Below are positions 15,299 through 24,630 of a DNA stretch of 64,000 nt, piece by piece. Within the stretch, counting starts at the first letter, position 1, and every line of letters starts with the position of its first letter. Position numbers and translations under genes: made by a program. The stretch covers positions 6,117,093 through 6,181,092 of the forward strand of contig NZ_CP066218.1 of the NCBI RefSeq assembly GCF_016313185.1, read 5' to 3'. Under the pieces are notes generated by a model. That model ran no database searches. It was not told where the DNA came from and worked only from the letters and a program-made list of their open reading frames with translations. This DNA comes from Mycolicibacterium baixiangningiae. GTDB lineage: Bacteria; Actinomycetota; Actinomycetes; Mycobacteriales; Mycobacteriaceae.

Positions 15299-15757
15299 TC
15301 AGGCTTCGGCGACGACGTTCAGCGACACCGAGGTCTCCACACCCGGGTGCAGCCGCACCTTCACCGAGTGCGCACCGAGGCTCTTGATGTGCGCCTTCGG
15401 CAGCTGAACGGTCCGCTTCTCGAGGTTCGGACCGCCGGCCTTCTTGATTGCGGCGACCACATCGGTCGAGGTGACCGAGCCGAACAGCTTGCCGGTGTCG
15501 GCCGAGGCGTTCACCGCGAGCTCGACACTGTCGAGCGCCTCGATGGCGGCCTTGATCTCGTTGGCATGCTCCACGCCGCGAACCGTCTTGGTCTCGCGGG
15601 CACGACGGATGTCATCCGCCTGGCGCTGGGCACCGCGGCTGGCGACGATCGCCAATCCGCGCGGCAGCAGGTAGTTGCGGCCGTAGCCGTCTTTGACTTC
15701 CACGGTGTCACCGGGCTCGCCCAGGTGATCCACGTCAGCGGTAAGAATCAGTTTCAT
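15299..15757 (-). CDS. rplI: 50S ribosomal protein L9
   Basis: A 152-residue L9 with the N-terminal signature [20 protein letters not shown] and [14 protein letters not shown], a central helix, and the C-terminal domain ending [10 protein letters not shown]. It binds 23S rRNA at the base of the L1 stalk. It is the last gene of the rpsF-ssb-rpsR-rplI operon, 29 bases after rpsR, and is followed by a strong hairpin. Length is usual for the family. Confidence 0.97.
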   Translation of the reverse strand: MKLILTADVDHLGEPGDTVEVKDGYGRNYLLPRGLAIVASRGAQRQADDIRRARETKTVRGVEHANEIKAAIEALDSVELAVNASADTGKLFGSVTSTDVVAAIKKAGGPNLEKRTVQLPKAHIKSLGAHSVKVRLHPGVETSVSLNVVAEA

Positions 15758-15786
15758 CTCGTTGATCTTTCGTTTCCGGTGGCGGA

Positions 15787-16047
15787 CTACCGCGTGGACG
15801 AACCGAACGGCAGCAGAGCCACCTCGCGGGAGTTCTTCACCGCAACCGCGATGTCACGCTGGTGCTGGACGCAGTTGCCGGTCACCCGGCGGGCGCGGAT
15901 CTTGCCGCGCTCGCTGATGTAGGTGCGCAGCAGTGCGGTGTCCTTGTAATCGATGATGGTGCCCTTGCCCTTCTTGGAGCAGAACACGCACTTGCGGGTC
16001 TTGACCGGCTTTTCCGGTGCCGGCCGCCGCTTATTGGACTTGGCCAT
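15787..16047 (-). CDS. rpsR: 30S ribosomal protein S18, zinc-binding form
   Basis: An 86-residue S18 ([19 protein letters not shown] at the start). It retains CVFC and TGNCVQHQ, so it is the cysteine-containing (C+) form that binds zinc. Mycobacteria encode a second, cysteine-free S18 elsewhere under Zur control for zinc limitation; this copy is the primary one. S18 pairs with S6 in the small-subunit platform, and the operon keeps rpsF, ssb and rpsR together. Confidence 0.97.
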   Translation of the reverse strand: MAKSNKRRPAPEKPVKTRKCVFCSKKGKGTIIDYKDTALLRTYISERGKIRARRVTGNCVQHQRDIAVAVKNSREVALLPFGSSTR

Positions 16048-16097
16048 ATCGCTATCTCTTTCTCAGTATTGCTCGTGGGAGTGCTTCAGGAAGCCAC

Positions 16098-16625
16098 TCA
16101 GAAGGGGGGCTCGTCATCGGCGCCGTTGAAGGACCCCGACGCCGGGGCACTGCCCCACGGGTCCTCGGCCGGGGCCGCCTGGCCACCACCGCTGCCGCTG
16201 CCGCTGCCGCGGGATCCCCCGCCGCCACCGCCGCCGAAGCCACCGCCACCGCCGCCTCCGCGGCTGGCCTTGTTGACCTTGGCGGTCGCATATTTCAGCG
16301 ACGGACCGATCTCCTCGACCTCGACCTCCATGACGGTGCGCTTCTCGCCCTCGCGGGTTTCGAAGGACCGCTGCTTGAGCCGCCCGGTCACGATCACCCG
16401 AGACCCTCGGGTCAGGCTTTCGGCCACGTTCTCGGCGGCCTCGCGCCAGATGTTGCAGCGTAAGAACAGCGCTTCGCCGTCCTTCCACTCCCCGCTCTGG
16501 CGGTCGAAGATCCGCGGAGTCGACGCCACGGTGAAGTTGGCGACAGCCGCGCCGGACGGTGTGAACCGCAATTCCGGATCGGCCGTCAAGTTTCCGACGA
16601 CGGTGATGGTGGTGTCACCAGCCAC
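16098..16625 (-). CDS. ssb: Single-stranded DNA-binding protein
   Basis: A 175-residue SSB. The OB fold covers ~1-115 ([50 protein letters not shown]). A Gly-rich linker with long Gly and Ser-Gly runs follows, and the acidic tip DDEPPF, which recruits DNA-processing partners. It protects single-stranded DNA in replication and repair as a tetramer. It sits between rpsF and rpsR as in most bacteria. Confidence 0.97.
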   Translation of the reverse strand: MAGDTTITVVGNLTADPELRFTPSGAAVANFTVASTPRIFDRQSGEWKDGEALFLRCNIWREAAENVAESLTRGSRVIVTGRLKQRSFETREGEKRTVMEVEVEEIGPSLKYATAKVNKASRGGGGGGGFGGGGGGGSRGSGSGSGGGQAAPAEDPWGSAPASGSFNGADDEPPF

Positions 16626-16702
16626 TGGGGTCCTCCTGAGATGGACGGCATATTGGGCGCGAGCCTACGCAAGGCGTAGGACACCCGACAGCCGTTCGGT
16701 GA

Positions 16703-16993
16703 TCAGTGCTTGTCGGTCCGCATGACCTTGGTGCGCAGCACCGACTCGTTCAGGCTGAGCTGACGGTCGAGCTCAGTCACCGTGGCGGGCTCGGCTTTCA
16801 CGTCGATCACCGCGTAGATGCCTTCGGCATGCTTGGCGATCTCGTACGCCAGCCGCCGGCGGCCCCAGATGTCGACCTTGTCGACACTTCCGCCGTCCTT
16901 GCGGATGACGTTCAGGAACGTCTCCAGCGAGGGAGCTACGGTGCGCTCGTCAAGTGTGGGGTCGAGGATGACCATGATTTCGTATGGACGCAT
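16703..16993 (-). CDS. rpsF: 30S ribosomal protein S6
   Basis: A 96-residue S6 starting [20 protein letters not shown], with [20 protein letters not shown] in the middle. First gene of the rpsF-ssb-rpsR-rplI operon, 77 bases ahead of ssb. An AGGAGGTGA ribosome binding site precedes the ATG by about 11 bases. A hairpin in the leader (17027-17046) could be an S6:S18 autoregulatory site. Confidence 0.97.
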   Translation of the reverse strand: MRPYEIMVILDPTLDERTVAPSLETFLNVIRKDGGSVDKVDIWGRRRLAYEIAKHAEGIYAVIDVKAEPATVTELDRQLSLNESVLRTKVMRTDKH

Positions 16994-17026
16994 TAGAACC
17001 TCATCACCTCCTATGGTCGTAGTGCG

Positions 17027-17046
17027 GCCACGGGGGTTCCCGTGGC
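17027..17046 (-). promoter_or_regulatory. Leader hairpin upstream of rpsF, possible S6:S18 binding motif
   Basis: GCCACGGG pairs perfectly with CCCGTGGC around a four-base loop, 34 bases upstream of the rpsF ATG. Many bacteria carry a conserved S6:S18-binding RNA in this position that represses the operon. Identity with that motif is not established here; it could also be the terminator of the upstream GT87 gene. Confidence 0.4.
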
Positions 17047-17119
17047 AGGAGGGTCGCCTGCGTCGGCAACCGGCCCAGGCTACAGGAACAAGGGCTGAGC
17101 TGGGAAATCCGCTCGCAGG

Positions 17120-18766
17120 TCACCTGACTTCGGCCGGCTGTTGCTCCTGGGCCGGCGCCGCGCTGACCCGGATCCGCCGATCCGGCGGCCGCAACCAGTC
17201 GGGCAGCCAGCGCGGCGGATCGTCGGGCGCCCCGTCGAAGACGCCGCCCGCGGGATCGTCGACCCGGCCGCCCCACCGGACGAGATCCAGCTCCGGGCGA
17301 TAGATCTGGCGAATCACCAAAGCGCACAGCACGATCACCGCGATATCGCGCAGCAGCACCGTCGCGGTGAACCACTGCTCGGGCAGTCCGCGATTGGCTT
17401 CGCCGTAGAGGTAGAGCATCCGGGGCACCCACACCAGCGCGTCGATCGTCATCCACACCAACAGGATTCGGCGATGCGGCAGTGCCAGCACCGCCAGCGG
17501 AACCAGCCACAGCGAGAACTGCGGGCTCCACACCTTGTTCGTCAACAGGAACGCCGCCACCACCAGGAATGCCAGCTGCGCCACCCGCGGCCGCTGCCGG
17601 GCCGTCAACGCGATGAACCCGATCGCGATACAGCACGAGGCGAACAGCACCGCGGTGACCGTGTTGAGGATGGTCGGGGGCTGCCAGAAACCGAGGTCGG
17701 TGTCGAACCCACGCCACCCGGTGAACGACTTGACGACGTTGTACAGCGAGTCCATGTCGTCGCCGCGACGGGTGTTGAGCCGGAAGAACTCCGACCACCC
17801 GCGCGGGAACAACGCCATGATCGGCAGGTTGACCACCAGCCAGGCGGCGAGTGCCGTGGCCGCCGTCTTCGCCACCTCACGCAGCCGTCCCGTCCGCACC
17901 GCCAACAGCACCAGCGGAACCAGCAGCAGCACCGGGAACAGCTTCGCCGCCACGCCCAGGCCGATCAGCGCACCGGCCAGCACGGGTCTTCGCCGCGCCC
18001 AGGCGAGCATCGCGCCGACCGCGAATGCCGTTGCCAGCGCGTCGAAGTTGGTGAAGATCTGGAAGATCACCAGCGGCGACGCGGCGACCAGCGCGGCATC
18101 CCACACCCGGCGGCCGGCCAGCATCGCCGTCGCCCACACGGTCGCCAGCCACGCCAACGCCAGACCGAAGGCCGCGATGTTGAAGAACATCACCACCTCG
18201 GCGACCACCGGCACCGACACCGCCCGGGTGACCGCCGAATAGGTCTTCGCCAACGCCATCGACACGTACTGATACAGCCCGGTCAGCACCGGATACTCCA
18301 TGTACCGCACGGCGGTCTCGCCGTCGTAGGTGATCCGCGGCTCACCGCTACTGTCGGTTTCGATCCAGCTCGACTTGTACGGGAACTTGCCCTGGTTCAA
18401 CAGTTCCGCGGTGTAGAGCGGCACGGTGTCGGAGTAGCAGAGCTCGTAGTAGGCGCGGTTGTTCTCCCAGTTGGCCACCCGCTGATCCGCCGATCCCGTG
18501 CCGGTGGTCTGCAGGCAGGCGGCCTTCGTCGAATAGCCCAGCGCCAGGAACACGACGGCGAGGACGAGCATGACCCGCAGCGGAGTCATGACGCGCTGCC
18601 TGCCGATCAGGGCGTGCCGCCCGACGGACCCGCCGATGGTGTCGGCGAGTGCCGCCCCGATGCGATCAGTGCGGCTGGGGAGATCGCGGTCGTCGACGCT
18701 GCGTCGGTCCTGCGCCGGCGGCGCCGGCGACACCCACCCACGCTGCGGCTCCTCGGGCTCCGTCAC
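17120..18766 (-). CDS. GT87/DUF2029 polyprenyl-phosphate-sugar-dependent membrane glycosyltransferase
   Basis: A 548-residue integral membrane protein, homologue by position and content of M. tuberculosis Rv0051. The GTG at 18766 overlaps the ponA1 stop (GTGA). After a ~60-residue soluble lead come about ten hydrophobic segments: LRVMLVLAVVFLALGYST, VVMFFNIAAFGLALAWL, LAGALIGLGVAAKLFPVLLL, and others. A long extracytoplasmic loop follows the first membrane segment. The AAKLFP motif is typical of GT87 enzymes, which use lipid-linked mannose to build envelope glycolipids. Overlap with ponA1 links it to cell-wall synthesis; the actual acceptor is unknown. Confidence 0.85.
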   Translation of the reverse strand: MTEPEEPQRGWVSPAPPAQDRRSVDDRDLPSRTDRIGAALADTIGGSVGRHALIGRQRVMTPLRVMLVLAVVFLALGYSTKAACLQTTGTGSADQRVANWENNRAYYELCYSDTVPLYTAELLNQGKFPYKSSWIETDSSGEPRITYDGETAVRYMEYPVLTGLYQYVSMALAKTYSAVTRAVSVPVVAEVVMFFNIAAFGLALAWLATVWATAMLAGRRVWDAALVAASPLVIFQIFTNFDALATAFAVGAMLAWARRRPVLAGALIGLGVAAKLFPVLLLVPLVLLAVRTGRLREVAKTAATALAAWLVVNLPIMALFPRGWSEFFRLNTRRGDDMDSLYNVVKSFTGWRGFDTDLGFWQPPTILNTVTAVLFASCCIAIGFIALTARQRPRVAQLAFLVVAAFLLTNKVWSPQFSLWLVPLAVLALPHRRILLVWMTIDALVWVPRMLYLYGEANRGLPEQWFTATVLLRDIAVIVLCALVIRQIYRPELDLVRWGGRVDDPAGGVFDGAPDDPPRWLPDWLRPPDRRIRVSAAPAQEQQPAEVR

Positions 18767-21321
18767 GGAGGCGGCGGCGGACCCGGCGGTACGGGTGCGC
18801 CCGGGACGACCGGCTGCGGCTGCACGGGAACAACGGGTGCAGGCACCGGCGCGCCGACCGGTGGTGGCGGGCCCACCGGCACCGTCGTCGGCGGGCCGAG
18901 CGGAATCGTGATGCCCGGCGCGACTTCGAGTGTCGGCTGGATGACCGTCTCGGTCGGAGTGGGCACCAAGGTCGAGGTGGCCGTCGGCCGCGGCGCCTGC
19001 GGCACACCCGCGTAGCCACCGATCTCTTCCGGCTTCGGGAACGACTCCTCGTCGGTGCCGTCGAGCGCGCCGTCCATCGTGGCCTTCCAGATGTCCGACG
19101 GCAGACCCGACCCGTACACCGGGGAGCCCCACTTGTTCTCGAGCGGTTTGGTGCCGTCGACCGTGCCGACCCACACCGCGGTGGACAGCGACGGGGTGAA
19201 CCCGACCATCCACGCGTCGCGGTTGGCGCCGGTGTCACCGAGCTGGTTGGTGCCCGTCTTGGCCGCCGAGGGCCGTCCGCCGTCCAGCGCGTGACCGTTC
19301 GAGTACGCCGCGATCGGCTGCATCGCGGAGGTGACGTTGTCCGCCACGGTCTTGTCGATGCGCTGCTCGCCGCTGTTGTCCTCCTGGGTGGCGTCGAACA
19401 GCACGTCGCCCTGGGAGTTGACGACCTTCTGGACGAAATGCGGTTTGTGATAGAGGCCGGACGCGGCCAGCGTCGCGTACGCCGAGGCCATGTCGATCAC
19501 CCGGGACTGGTACTGCCCCAGCACGACTCCGTTGTTGGGCGGGCCGCCCTTACCGTCCTCGCTCAGTGTGTGGTCCACACCGGGAAAACTCTCGGCGATC
19601 CCGGCCTGATGCGCGGCGTCGGCCACATCCTGCGGACCGTTGTTCAGCTCGAGCATCAGGCGGTAGTAGCTGGTGTTCAGCGAGCGCTTCAGCGCCTCGG
19701 CGATGTTGCAGGTGCCGCAGCTGTTGCCCTCGACGTTGCCGATCTTGATGCCGTCGACCTCCAGCGGTGAGCTGTCGACCTGGAACCCCAGGCCGATGCC
19801 CTGCTGCAGCGCGGCGACGAGCGCGAACACCTTGAACGACGACCCCGTCGGCAGACCGGCCTGAGCGAAGTCGAACCCGTTGGCGTCCGAGCCGCCGTAG
19901 TAGGCCCTGACCCCGCCGGTCCTCGGATCGATCGACACCACCGCGGTGCGCATGTCGGGGTCCTGGCCGTCGAGGTACTCCGCGACGGCCTCCTCGGCCG
20001 CGCGCTGCGCCTTCGGGTCGATGGTGGTGGTGATCTGCAGACCCTCGGTGTTGAGTTGCTGCTCGCTGATGTTGAACAACTCGAGCAGCTCACGCTGGAC
20101 CTGACGTTCGATGAGGCCGTTGGGGCCCGTCGTCTGATTCTGGTTCTGCGCCTCATCCGGCGCGACGGTCGGCGGGAACACCTGCGCCGCGCGGTCGGCC
20201 TCCGACAGCGCGCCGATGTCGACCATCCCGTCGAGCACCCAGGTCCACCGCTCCGCGGCACCCTCCGGGTCGACGGCCGGATCGAGGGCGGACGGGCGCT
20301 GGATGAGCGCCGCCAACAGTGCACCCTCGGAGACGGTGAGTTCTTCGACCGGTTTGTTGAAGTACGCCTTCGACGCCGCGGCCACGCCGTAGGCGCCGCG
20401 CCCGAAGTAGATGATGTTCAGATACGACTGCAGCACCTGGTCTTTGGACCACTCGCTGGACATCTTCGTCGAGATGACCAGCTCCTTGGCCTTTCGGGTC
20501 AGGCCTCCCAGCCCGCCCCGCTCCGAACCGACGAGCGCGTTCTTCACGTATTGCTGCGTGATCGTCGACCCACCCTGGATGTCGCCGCCGAACAGGTTGT
20601 TCTTGAACGCGCGGGCGAAGCCGGTGAGCGAGAAGCCGGGGTTGGAGTAGAAGTCGCGGTCCTCGGCGGCCATCACCGCGTCCCGCACGTGCACCGGGAT
20701 CTGGTCGATGTCGACGTCGACGCGATTGCCTTCCGGCGGAACGATCTTCGCGATCTCACTGCCGTCGCCGGCGAGGATCGTCGACACCTGGTTCGTCCGG
20801 ATGTCGCCCGGGTTGGGCACATCGACGATCATGTAGGCCATACCGAACGTCACCAGCGGCAGCACGATCAGCACGGCCGCGGCGGCGATCAGTCCGCGCC
20901 GGACCCACTTCCAGTTGATCTGCTCGCGCCAGTGCGGGCGCCTTCCCGGCGGCGGGCCCGACGGTCCTCCGCCACCGGGTCCGCGTGGCGGCGGGGGCTT
21001 CTGCGGAGGGGTGCCGTCGAGCGCGGCCTTGACCACGTCGATGGGGTCGCGCAGGTGCGCGGGGGGTTCGTCGCGGAACTGCGGGAGTATCGCGGTCCGC
21101 CCGTCATCGGGCGCCCTCGGCGGACGGTTGCGGGGAGACGGTTCCGGTGGCCGGCGCACCGGCCTCTCACCGGGGCGCGGTGGACGACCGCGGTCCGCGT
21201 GCCGGGGGCCCCTATCGGATGCTGCACGGTCGGATCCTGGAGGCGGCGCACCGACACCGTCAGCAGCATGTCCCCTACGGACATCGCCGGCCGACCGTTC
21301 GTGGCGCCCTTCGCTATTCAC
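18763..21321 (-). CDS. ponA1: Bifunctional penicillin-binding protein PonA1 (class A PBP)
   Basis: An 852-residue class A PBP. A Pro/Arg-rich cytoplasmic N-terminus precedes a membrane segment near residue 150 (LIAAAAVLIVLPLVTFGMAY). The GT51 glycosyltransferase domain has AAEDRDFYSNPGFS (~215) and GGSTITQQYVKN. The transpeptidase domain has SxxK in PTGSSFKVF (~490), SxN in KRSLNTSYY (~545) and KTG in AKTGTNQLG (~690), followed by a long Pro-rich tail. It polymerises and crosslinks peptidoglycan at the growing pole. GTG 21321 was chosen because it overlaps the preceding gene's stop (GTGAATAG). The tail ends in a Pro run just before the GT87 overlap. Confidence 0.95.
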   Translation of the reverse strand: MNSEGRHERSAGDVRRGHAADGVGAPPPGSDRAASDRGPRHADRGRPPRPGERPVRRPPEPSPRNRPPRAPDDGRTAILPQFRDEPPAHLRDPIDVVKAALDGTPPQKPPPPRGPGGGGPSGPPPGRRPHWREQINWKWVRRGLIAAAAVLIVLPLVTFGMAYMIVDVPNPGDIRTNQVSTILAGDGSEIAKIVPPEGNRVDVDIDQIPVHVRDAVMAAEDRDFYSNPGFSLTGFARAFKNNLFGGDIQGGSTITQQYVKNALVGSERGGLGGLTRKAKELVISTKMSSEWSKDQVLQSYLNIIYFGRGAYGVAAASKAYFNKPVEELTVSEGALLAALIQRPSALDPAVDPEGAAERWTWVLDGMVDIGALSEADRAAQVFPPTVAPDEAQNQNQTTGPNGLIERQVQRELLELFNISEQQLNTEGLQITTTIDPKAQRAAEEAVAEYLDGQDPDMRTAVVSIDPRTGGVRAYYGGSDANGFDFAQAGLPTGSSFKVFALVAALQQGIGLGFQVDSSPLEVDGIKIGNVEGNSCGTCNIAEALKRSLNTSYYRLMLELNNGPQDVADAAHQAGIAESFPGVDHTLSEDGKGGPPNNGVVLGQYQSRVIDMASAYATLAASGLYHKPHFVQKVVNSQGDVLFDATQEDNSGEQRIDKTVADNVTSAMQPIAAYSNGHALDGGRPSAAKTGTNQLGDTGANRDAWMVGFTPSLSTAVWVGTVDGTKPLENKWGSPVYGSGLPSDIWKATMDGALDGTDEESFPKPEEIGGYAGVPQAPRPTATSTLVPTPTETVIQPTLEVAPGITIPLGPPTTVPVGPPPPVGAPVPAPVVPVQPQPVVPGAPVPPGPPPPP

Positions 21322-21739
21322 TCGCCGTACGCGCGCTCTTGCGCGCCGGCCGGGTACCGCGCGGGGCCTTGGGCGGCCGCACCGCGCCGAGCACATACGA
21401 CTTCACCAGGTGATTCCATTCACAGGTTCGGCATACCTCCACCACATGTACGGAGAACTCGTCGAACTTGGTGGCCAGCAGAACCAGCTCCTCGGCGGTT
21501 CGCGCTGACCCGGACACCGGGCCCAGATGGTCCCCAAACACCCACGACACCAGCGTGAGCTGCTCCTTGCGGCAGATCGGGCACATCACCGAGCTCTGCT
21601 TGCCGTGGAACTTCGCGGCACGCAGGAGGTAGGGATTCGCGTCGCAGACCTCCGAGACGCCGGTGCGCCCCGAATAGACCTCAGCCAGCAGGGACCGGCG
21701 CCGCAGCGCGTAGTCCACCACCTGTCTCTGCAATCGCAC
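21314..21739 (-). CDS. DUF5318 zinc-ribbon protein (Rv0049 homologue)
   Basis: A 141-residue protein starting MRLQRQVVDYALRRRSLLAE. It has two CxxC pairs, MCPICRKEQ and VCRTCEWNH, spaced ~48 residues, that form a likely zinc ribbon, and a basic C-terminal tail (PRGTRPARKSARTASE). Its 3' end overlaps the ponA1 start by eight bases, so the two are coupled. Position corresponds to M. tuberculosis Rv0049. No biochemical role is established; linkage to ponA1 and the GT87 gene suggests envelope biogenesis. Confidence 0.8.
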   Translation of the reverse strand: MRLQRQVVDYALRRRSLLAEVYSGRTGVSEVCDANPYLLRAAKFHGKQSSVMCPICRKEQLTLVSWVFGDHLGPVSGSARTAEELVLLATKFDEFSVHVVEVCRTCEWNHLVKSYVLGAVRPPKAPRGTRPARKSARTASE

Positions 21740-21849
21740 GCAGACCAGAGTACGTCGGCCCTTTGCGCACCGAGCGTCAGACGCCGCACGTGATCACCTT
21801 TTCCGCGTCTGGTCTGCGGCGTTGCCCCTCGAACTCTTACGATCCTGGC

Positions 21850-22728
21850 GTGGCAGTGAGCAGCTCAGGGCGGCCGACGACGGGAACCCGGGCCAAGGAC
21901 AGCGACCGCAATGACATCTGCCAGGTGCTCGACACCGCGCTCAGCGAGGGGCAGCTCTCGATGGCCGAGCACGGCGAGCGCGTCAAGGCCGCCACCCACG
22001 CCGCGACGCTGGGCGACCTGCAGGCGCTGGTCTCGGACCTGCAGACCGCGAACGCGCCGGTGACGCTGCCCGATCTGAGCAGGCCGAAGCGGCGCCGCAT
22101 CTCCCCGCAGGCCGGCTGGGGCGTCAAGGTGGCGATGGCAGCGGTGCTCGTCGTGCTGGGCGTGTGCATCGGCTGGGGCCTCTACGGCAATACCAGCTCA
22201 CCGTTGGATTTCCAGAGCGACCCGGGCGCCAAGTCCGACGGCATCCAGGCCAAGGTGCTGACCCCGCCGCGGCAGTTGCAGTCCCTCAACGGGCTCAACG
22301 GACTCTTCGAGCAGATGCGGCAGCGCTTCGGCAGCACCATGGGCTACGAACTGGACATCCGCGCCGACTACGCGTCGCTGGACCGGCCGGACCCCGCGGA
22401 CAACCGCCGTCAACAGAACTACGACTACCGCGGCGGGTGGGGTGACCCCTGGGGTTCGCCGACCAGCCTGAGCAGCGACGACCGGCTGGTCGACCTAGCG
22501 AGGTTCGACTACGAGAAGACGCTCGCGGTGATGCGCGGAGCGCCCGACACCCTCGGGATGAACCGCGCCGACGTCACCGACTCCTGGCTGCGGATCGGGC
22601 CGTCCACCGACCCCGCGACTCCCGACCTCGTCACCCTGGAGATCGTCGTCAACAGCGACTTCGGCAGCGGCCGTATTGAGCTGTACCCCGACGGCACCAC
22701 CAAGGCGATCTGGCCGCCCAGCAACTGA
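21850..22728 (+). CDS. DUF1707 membrane protein (Rv0048c homologue)
   Basis: A 292-residue protein from GTG 21850 (VAVSSSGRPTTGTRAKDSDR). Residues ~15-75 are a DUF1707/SHOCT-like domain (NDICQVLDTALSEGQLSMAE, HGERVKAATHAATLGDLQAL). A single membrane segment follows near 100-125 (VAMAAVLVVLGVCIGWGLYG), then an extracytoplasmic domain with no family I recognise. It is divergent from DUF5318-ponA1 with ~110 bases between. Length and position match M. tuberculosis Rv0048c. Probably anchored in the inner membrane with the C-terminus outside. Confidence 0.8.
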   Translation: MAVSSSGRPTTGTRAKDSDRNDICQVLDTALSEGQLSMAEHGERVKAATHAATLGDLQALVSDLQTANAPVTLPDLSRPKRRRISPQAGWGVKVAMAAVLVVLGVCIGWGLYGNTSSPLDFQSDPGAKSDGIQAKVLTPPRQLQSLNGLNGLFEQMRQRFGSTMGYELDIRADYASLDRPDPADNRRQQNYDYRGGWGDPWGSPTSLSSDDRLVDLARFDYEKTLAVMRGAPDTLGMNRADVTDSWLRIGPSTDPATPDLVTLEIVVNSDFGSGRIELYPDGTTKAIWPPSN

Positions 22729-22775
22729 CCTCCCGCGGGCGCACAACGACGGACCGGGGTTCCCGATGTAGCGCC

Positions 22776-22798
22776 ATATATATCGGCGCGATACTATT
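22776..22798 (+). promoter_or_regulatory. Near-palindromic site and promoter of the PadR gene
   Basis: ATATATATCG-GCG-CGATACTAT forms an imperfect dyad (core TATCG/CGATA) about 56 bases upstream of the padR start, overlapping a -10-like TACTAT. PadR proteins commonly autoregulate through such operators. Confidence 0.45.
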
Positions 22799-22853
22799 CT
22801 GCGAGGTGTCGGTGCGTCGTAGCGGCGATGCAGAAATGAGGAGGTGGTTCCCG

Positions 22854-23399
22854 GTGCTGGAACTCGCCATCCTGGGTCTGCTGCTCGAATCGCCGATGCA
22901 CGGCTATGAACTGCGCAAACGCCTGACCGGACTGCTGGGTGCATTCCGCGCGTTCTCATACGGTTCGCTGTACCCGGCACTGCGCCGCATGCAGATCGAC
23001 GGGCTGATCGTCGAAGACGCGGCACCGGCAGGCGCCGTCGCGCGCCGACGAGCGCGGCGGGTCTACCAACTCACCGATGCCGGCAAGCAACGCTTCGCGG
23101 AGCTCGTGGCGGACACCGGTCCGCAGAACTACTCCGACGACGGATTCGGTGTCCACCTCGCCTTCTTCAACCGCACTCCGGCCGAGGCCAGGATGCGGAT
23201 CCTCGAGGGTCGCCGTCGTCAGGTGGAGGAACGTCGCGAAGGTCTGCGTGAAGCAGTCGCGCGAGCCAGCACCTCGTTCGACCGATACACCCGGCAGCTG
23301 CATCAGCTCGGGTTGGAGTCCAGTGAGCGCGAAGTGAAATGGCTCAACGAACTCATCGCGGCGGAACGTCTCGGGCAGGGAAGTCCGGACAACTCGTGA
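22854..23399 (+). CDS. PadR-family transcriptional regulator (Rv0047c homologue)
   Basis: A 181-residue protein from GTG 22854, with GAGGAGGT spaced about eight bases upstream; longer in-frame starts would lack a binding site. The N-terminal ~95 residues are the PadR winged helix: LELAILGLLLESPMHGYELR, FRAFSYGSLYPALRRMQIDG and RVYQLTDAGKQRF. The C-terminal half is a helical dimerisation domain (ARMRILEGRRRQVEERREGL). It stands 70 bases ahead of ino1 in the same direction, as in M. tuberculosis where Rv0047c precedes ino1, so ino1 is a candidate target along with its own promoter. Confidence 0.9.
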   Translation: MLELAILGLLLESPMHGYELRKRLTGLLGAFRAFSYGSLYPALRRMQIDGLIVEDAAPAGAVARRRARRVYQLTDAGKQRFAELVADTGPQNYSDDGFGVHLAFFNRTPAEARMRILEGRRRQVEERREGLREAVARASTSFDRYTRQLHQLGLESSEREVKWLNELIAAERLGQGSPDNS

Positions 23400-23469
23400 G
23401 AAACAGCCTTGAACCCGGGCGACCAGGGACAGCACTACCGAATTTCAGTAGGAGAGGGAGAGAACGGCC

Positions 23470-24549
23470 ATGACTGAGCACGCAGGAGACATCCGGGTCG
23501 CCATTGTCGGCGTCGGAAACTGCGCGTCCTCGCTTGTACAGGGCGTGCAGTATTACAAGGACGCTGACGAGAATGCGACCGTGCCCGGTCTGATGCACGT
23601 TCGTTTCGGGCCCTACCACGTGCGCGACGTGAAGTTCGTCGCCGCATTCGACGTCGACGCCAAGAAGGTCGGCTTCGACCTGTCCGAGGCGATCTTCGCG
23701 TCGGAGAACAACACCATCAAGATCGCGGACGTCCCGCCGACCGACGTGGTCGTGCAGCGCGGTCCGACCCTCGACGGCATCGGCAAGTACTACGCCGACA
23801 CCATCGAGGTGTCCGACGCCGAGGCCGCCGACGTGGTGAAGGTGCTCAAGGACGCGAACGTCGACGTCATGGTGTCCTACCTGCCGGTGGGGTCCGAGGA
23901 GGCCGACAAGTTCTACGCGCAGTGCGCGATCGACGCCGGTGTGGCGTTCGTCAACGCGCTGCCGGTGTTCATCGCCAGCGATCCGGTGTGGGCCAAGAAG
24001 TTCGAGGATGCCGGTGTGCCGATCGTCGGCGACGACATCAAGAGCCAGGTCGGCGCCACCATCACCCACCGCGTGATGGCCAAGCTCTTCGAAGACCGCG
24101 GCGTGCAGCTCGACCGCACCATGCAGCTCAACGTCGGCGGCAACATGGACTTCCTCAACATGCTCGAGCGCTCACGCCTGGAGTCGAAGAAGATCTCCAA
24201 GACCCAGGCCGTCACGTCGAACCTGCAGCGCGAGTTCAACACCAAGGACGTCCACATCGGCCCGTCCGATCACGTCGGCTGGCTCGACGACCGCAAGTGG
24301 GCCTACGTCCGCCTCGAAGGCCGCGCCTTCGGTGACGTGCCGCTGAACCTGGAGTACAAACTCGAGGTGTGGGATTCGCCGAACAGCGCCGGCGTCATCA
24401 TCGACGCGGTGCGCGCGGCAAAGATCGCCAAGGACCGCGGCGTCGGTGGCCCCGTCGTCGCCGCCTCGGCGTACCTGATGAAGAGCCCGCCGCAGCAGCT
24501 GCCGGACGACATCGCCCGCACGCAGCTGGAAACCTTCATCGAAGGCTGA
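23470..24549 (+). CDS. ino1: Inositol-3-phosphate synthase
   Basis: A 359-residue enzyme converting glucose-6-phosphate to myo-inositol-1-phosphate with NAD, the first step to phosphatidylinositol, PIMs, lipoarabinomannan and mycothiol. The NAD-binding start [19 protein letters not shown] and the catalytic [13 protein letters not shown] and [12 protein letters not shown] segments are all intact. Length equals mycobacterial Ino1 and is shorter than eukaryotic forms. GGAGAGGGAGAG lies just upstream. A long perfect hairpin follows the stop. Confidence 0.97.
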   Translation: MTEHAGDIRVAIVGVGNCASSLVQGVQYYKDADENATVPGLMHVRFGPYHVRDVKFVAAFDVDAKKVGFDLSEAIFASENNTIKIADVPPTDVVVQRGPTLDGIGKYYADTIEVSDAEAADVVKVLKDANVDVMVSYLPVGSEEADKFYAQCAIDAGVAFVNALPVFIASDPVWAKKFEDAGVPIVGDDIKSQVGATITHRVMAKLFEDRGVQLDRTMQLNVGGNMDFLNMLERSRLESKKISKTQAVTSNLQREFNTKDVHIGPSDHVGWLDDRKWAYVRLEGRAFGDVPLNLEYKLEVWDSPNSAGVIIDAVRAAKIAKDRGVGGPVVAASAYLMKSPPQQLPDDIARTQLETFIEG

Positions 24550-24559
24550 GTTTTTTCGC

Positions 24560-24615
24560 CGAAACTGCGGTGAGATCGCGATTCCCGAGCAACGGGCGAT
24601 CTCACCGCAGTTTCG
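24560..24615 (+). terminator. Long perfect hairpin after ino1
   Basis: Two 20-base arms (starting CGAAACTGCGG and ending CCGCAGTTTCG) pair perfectly around a 16-base loop, starting 11 bases after the ino1 stop. A T6 tract precedes the first arm (24551-24556), so the element could terminate minus-strand transcription as well. Confidence 0.75.
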
Positions 24616-24630
24616 TCGTATAAAGGGGCG

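Noticed and set aside
17141..19015. A 624-codon plus-strand frame
   Set aside because: Antisense to the GT87 gene and the 3' end of ponA1; composition is His/Gln/Arg-rich noise.
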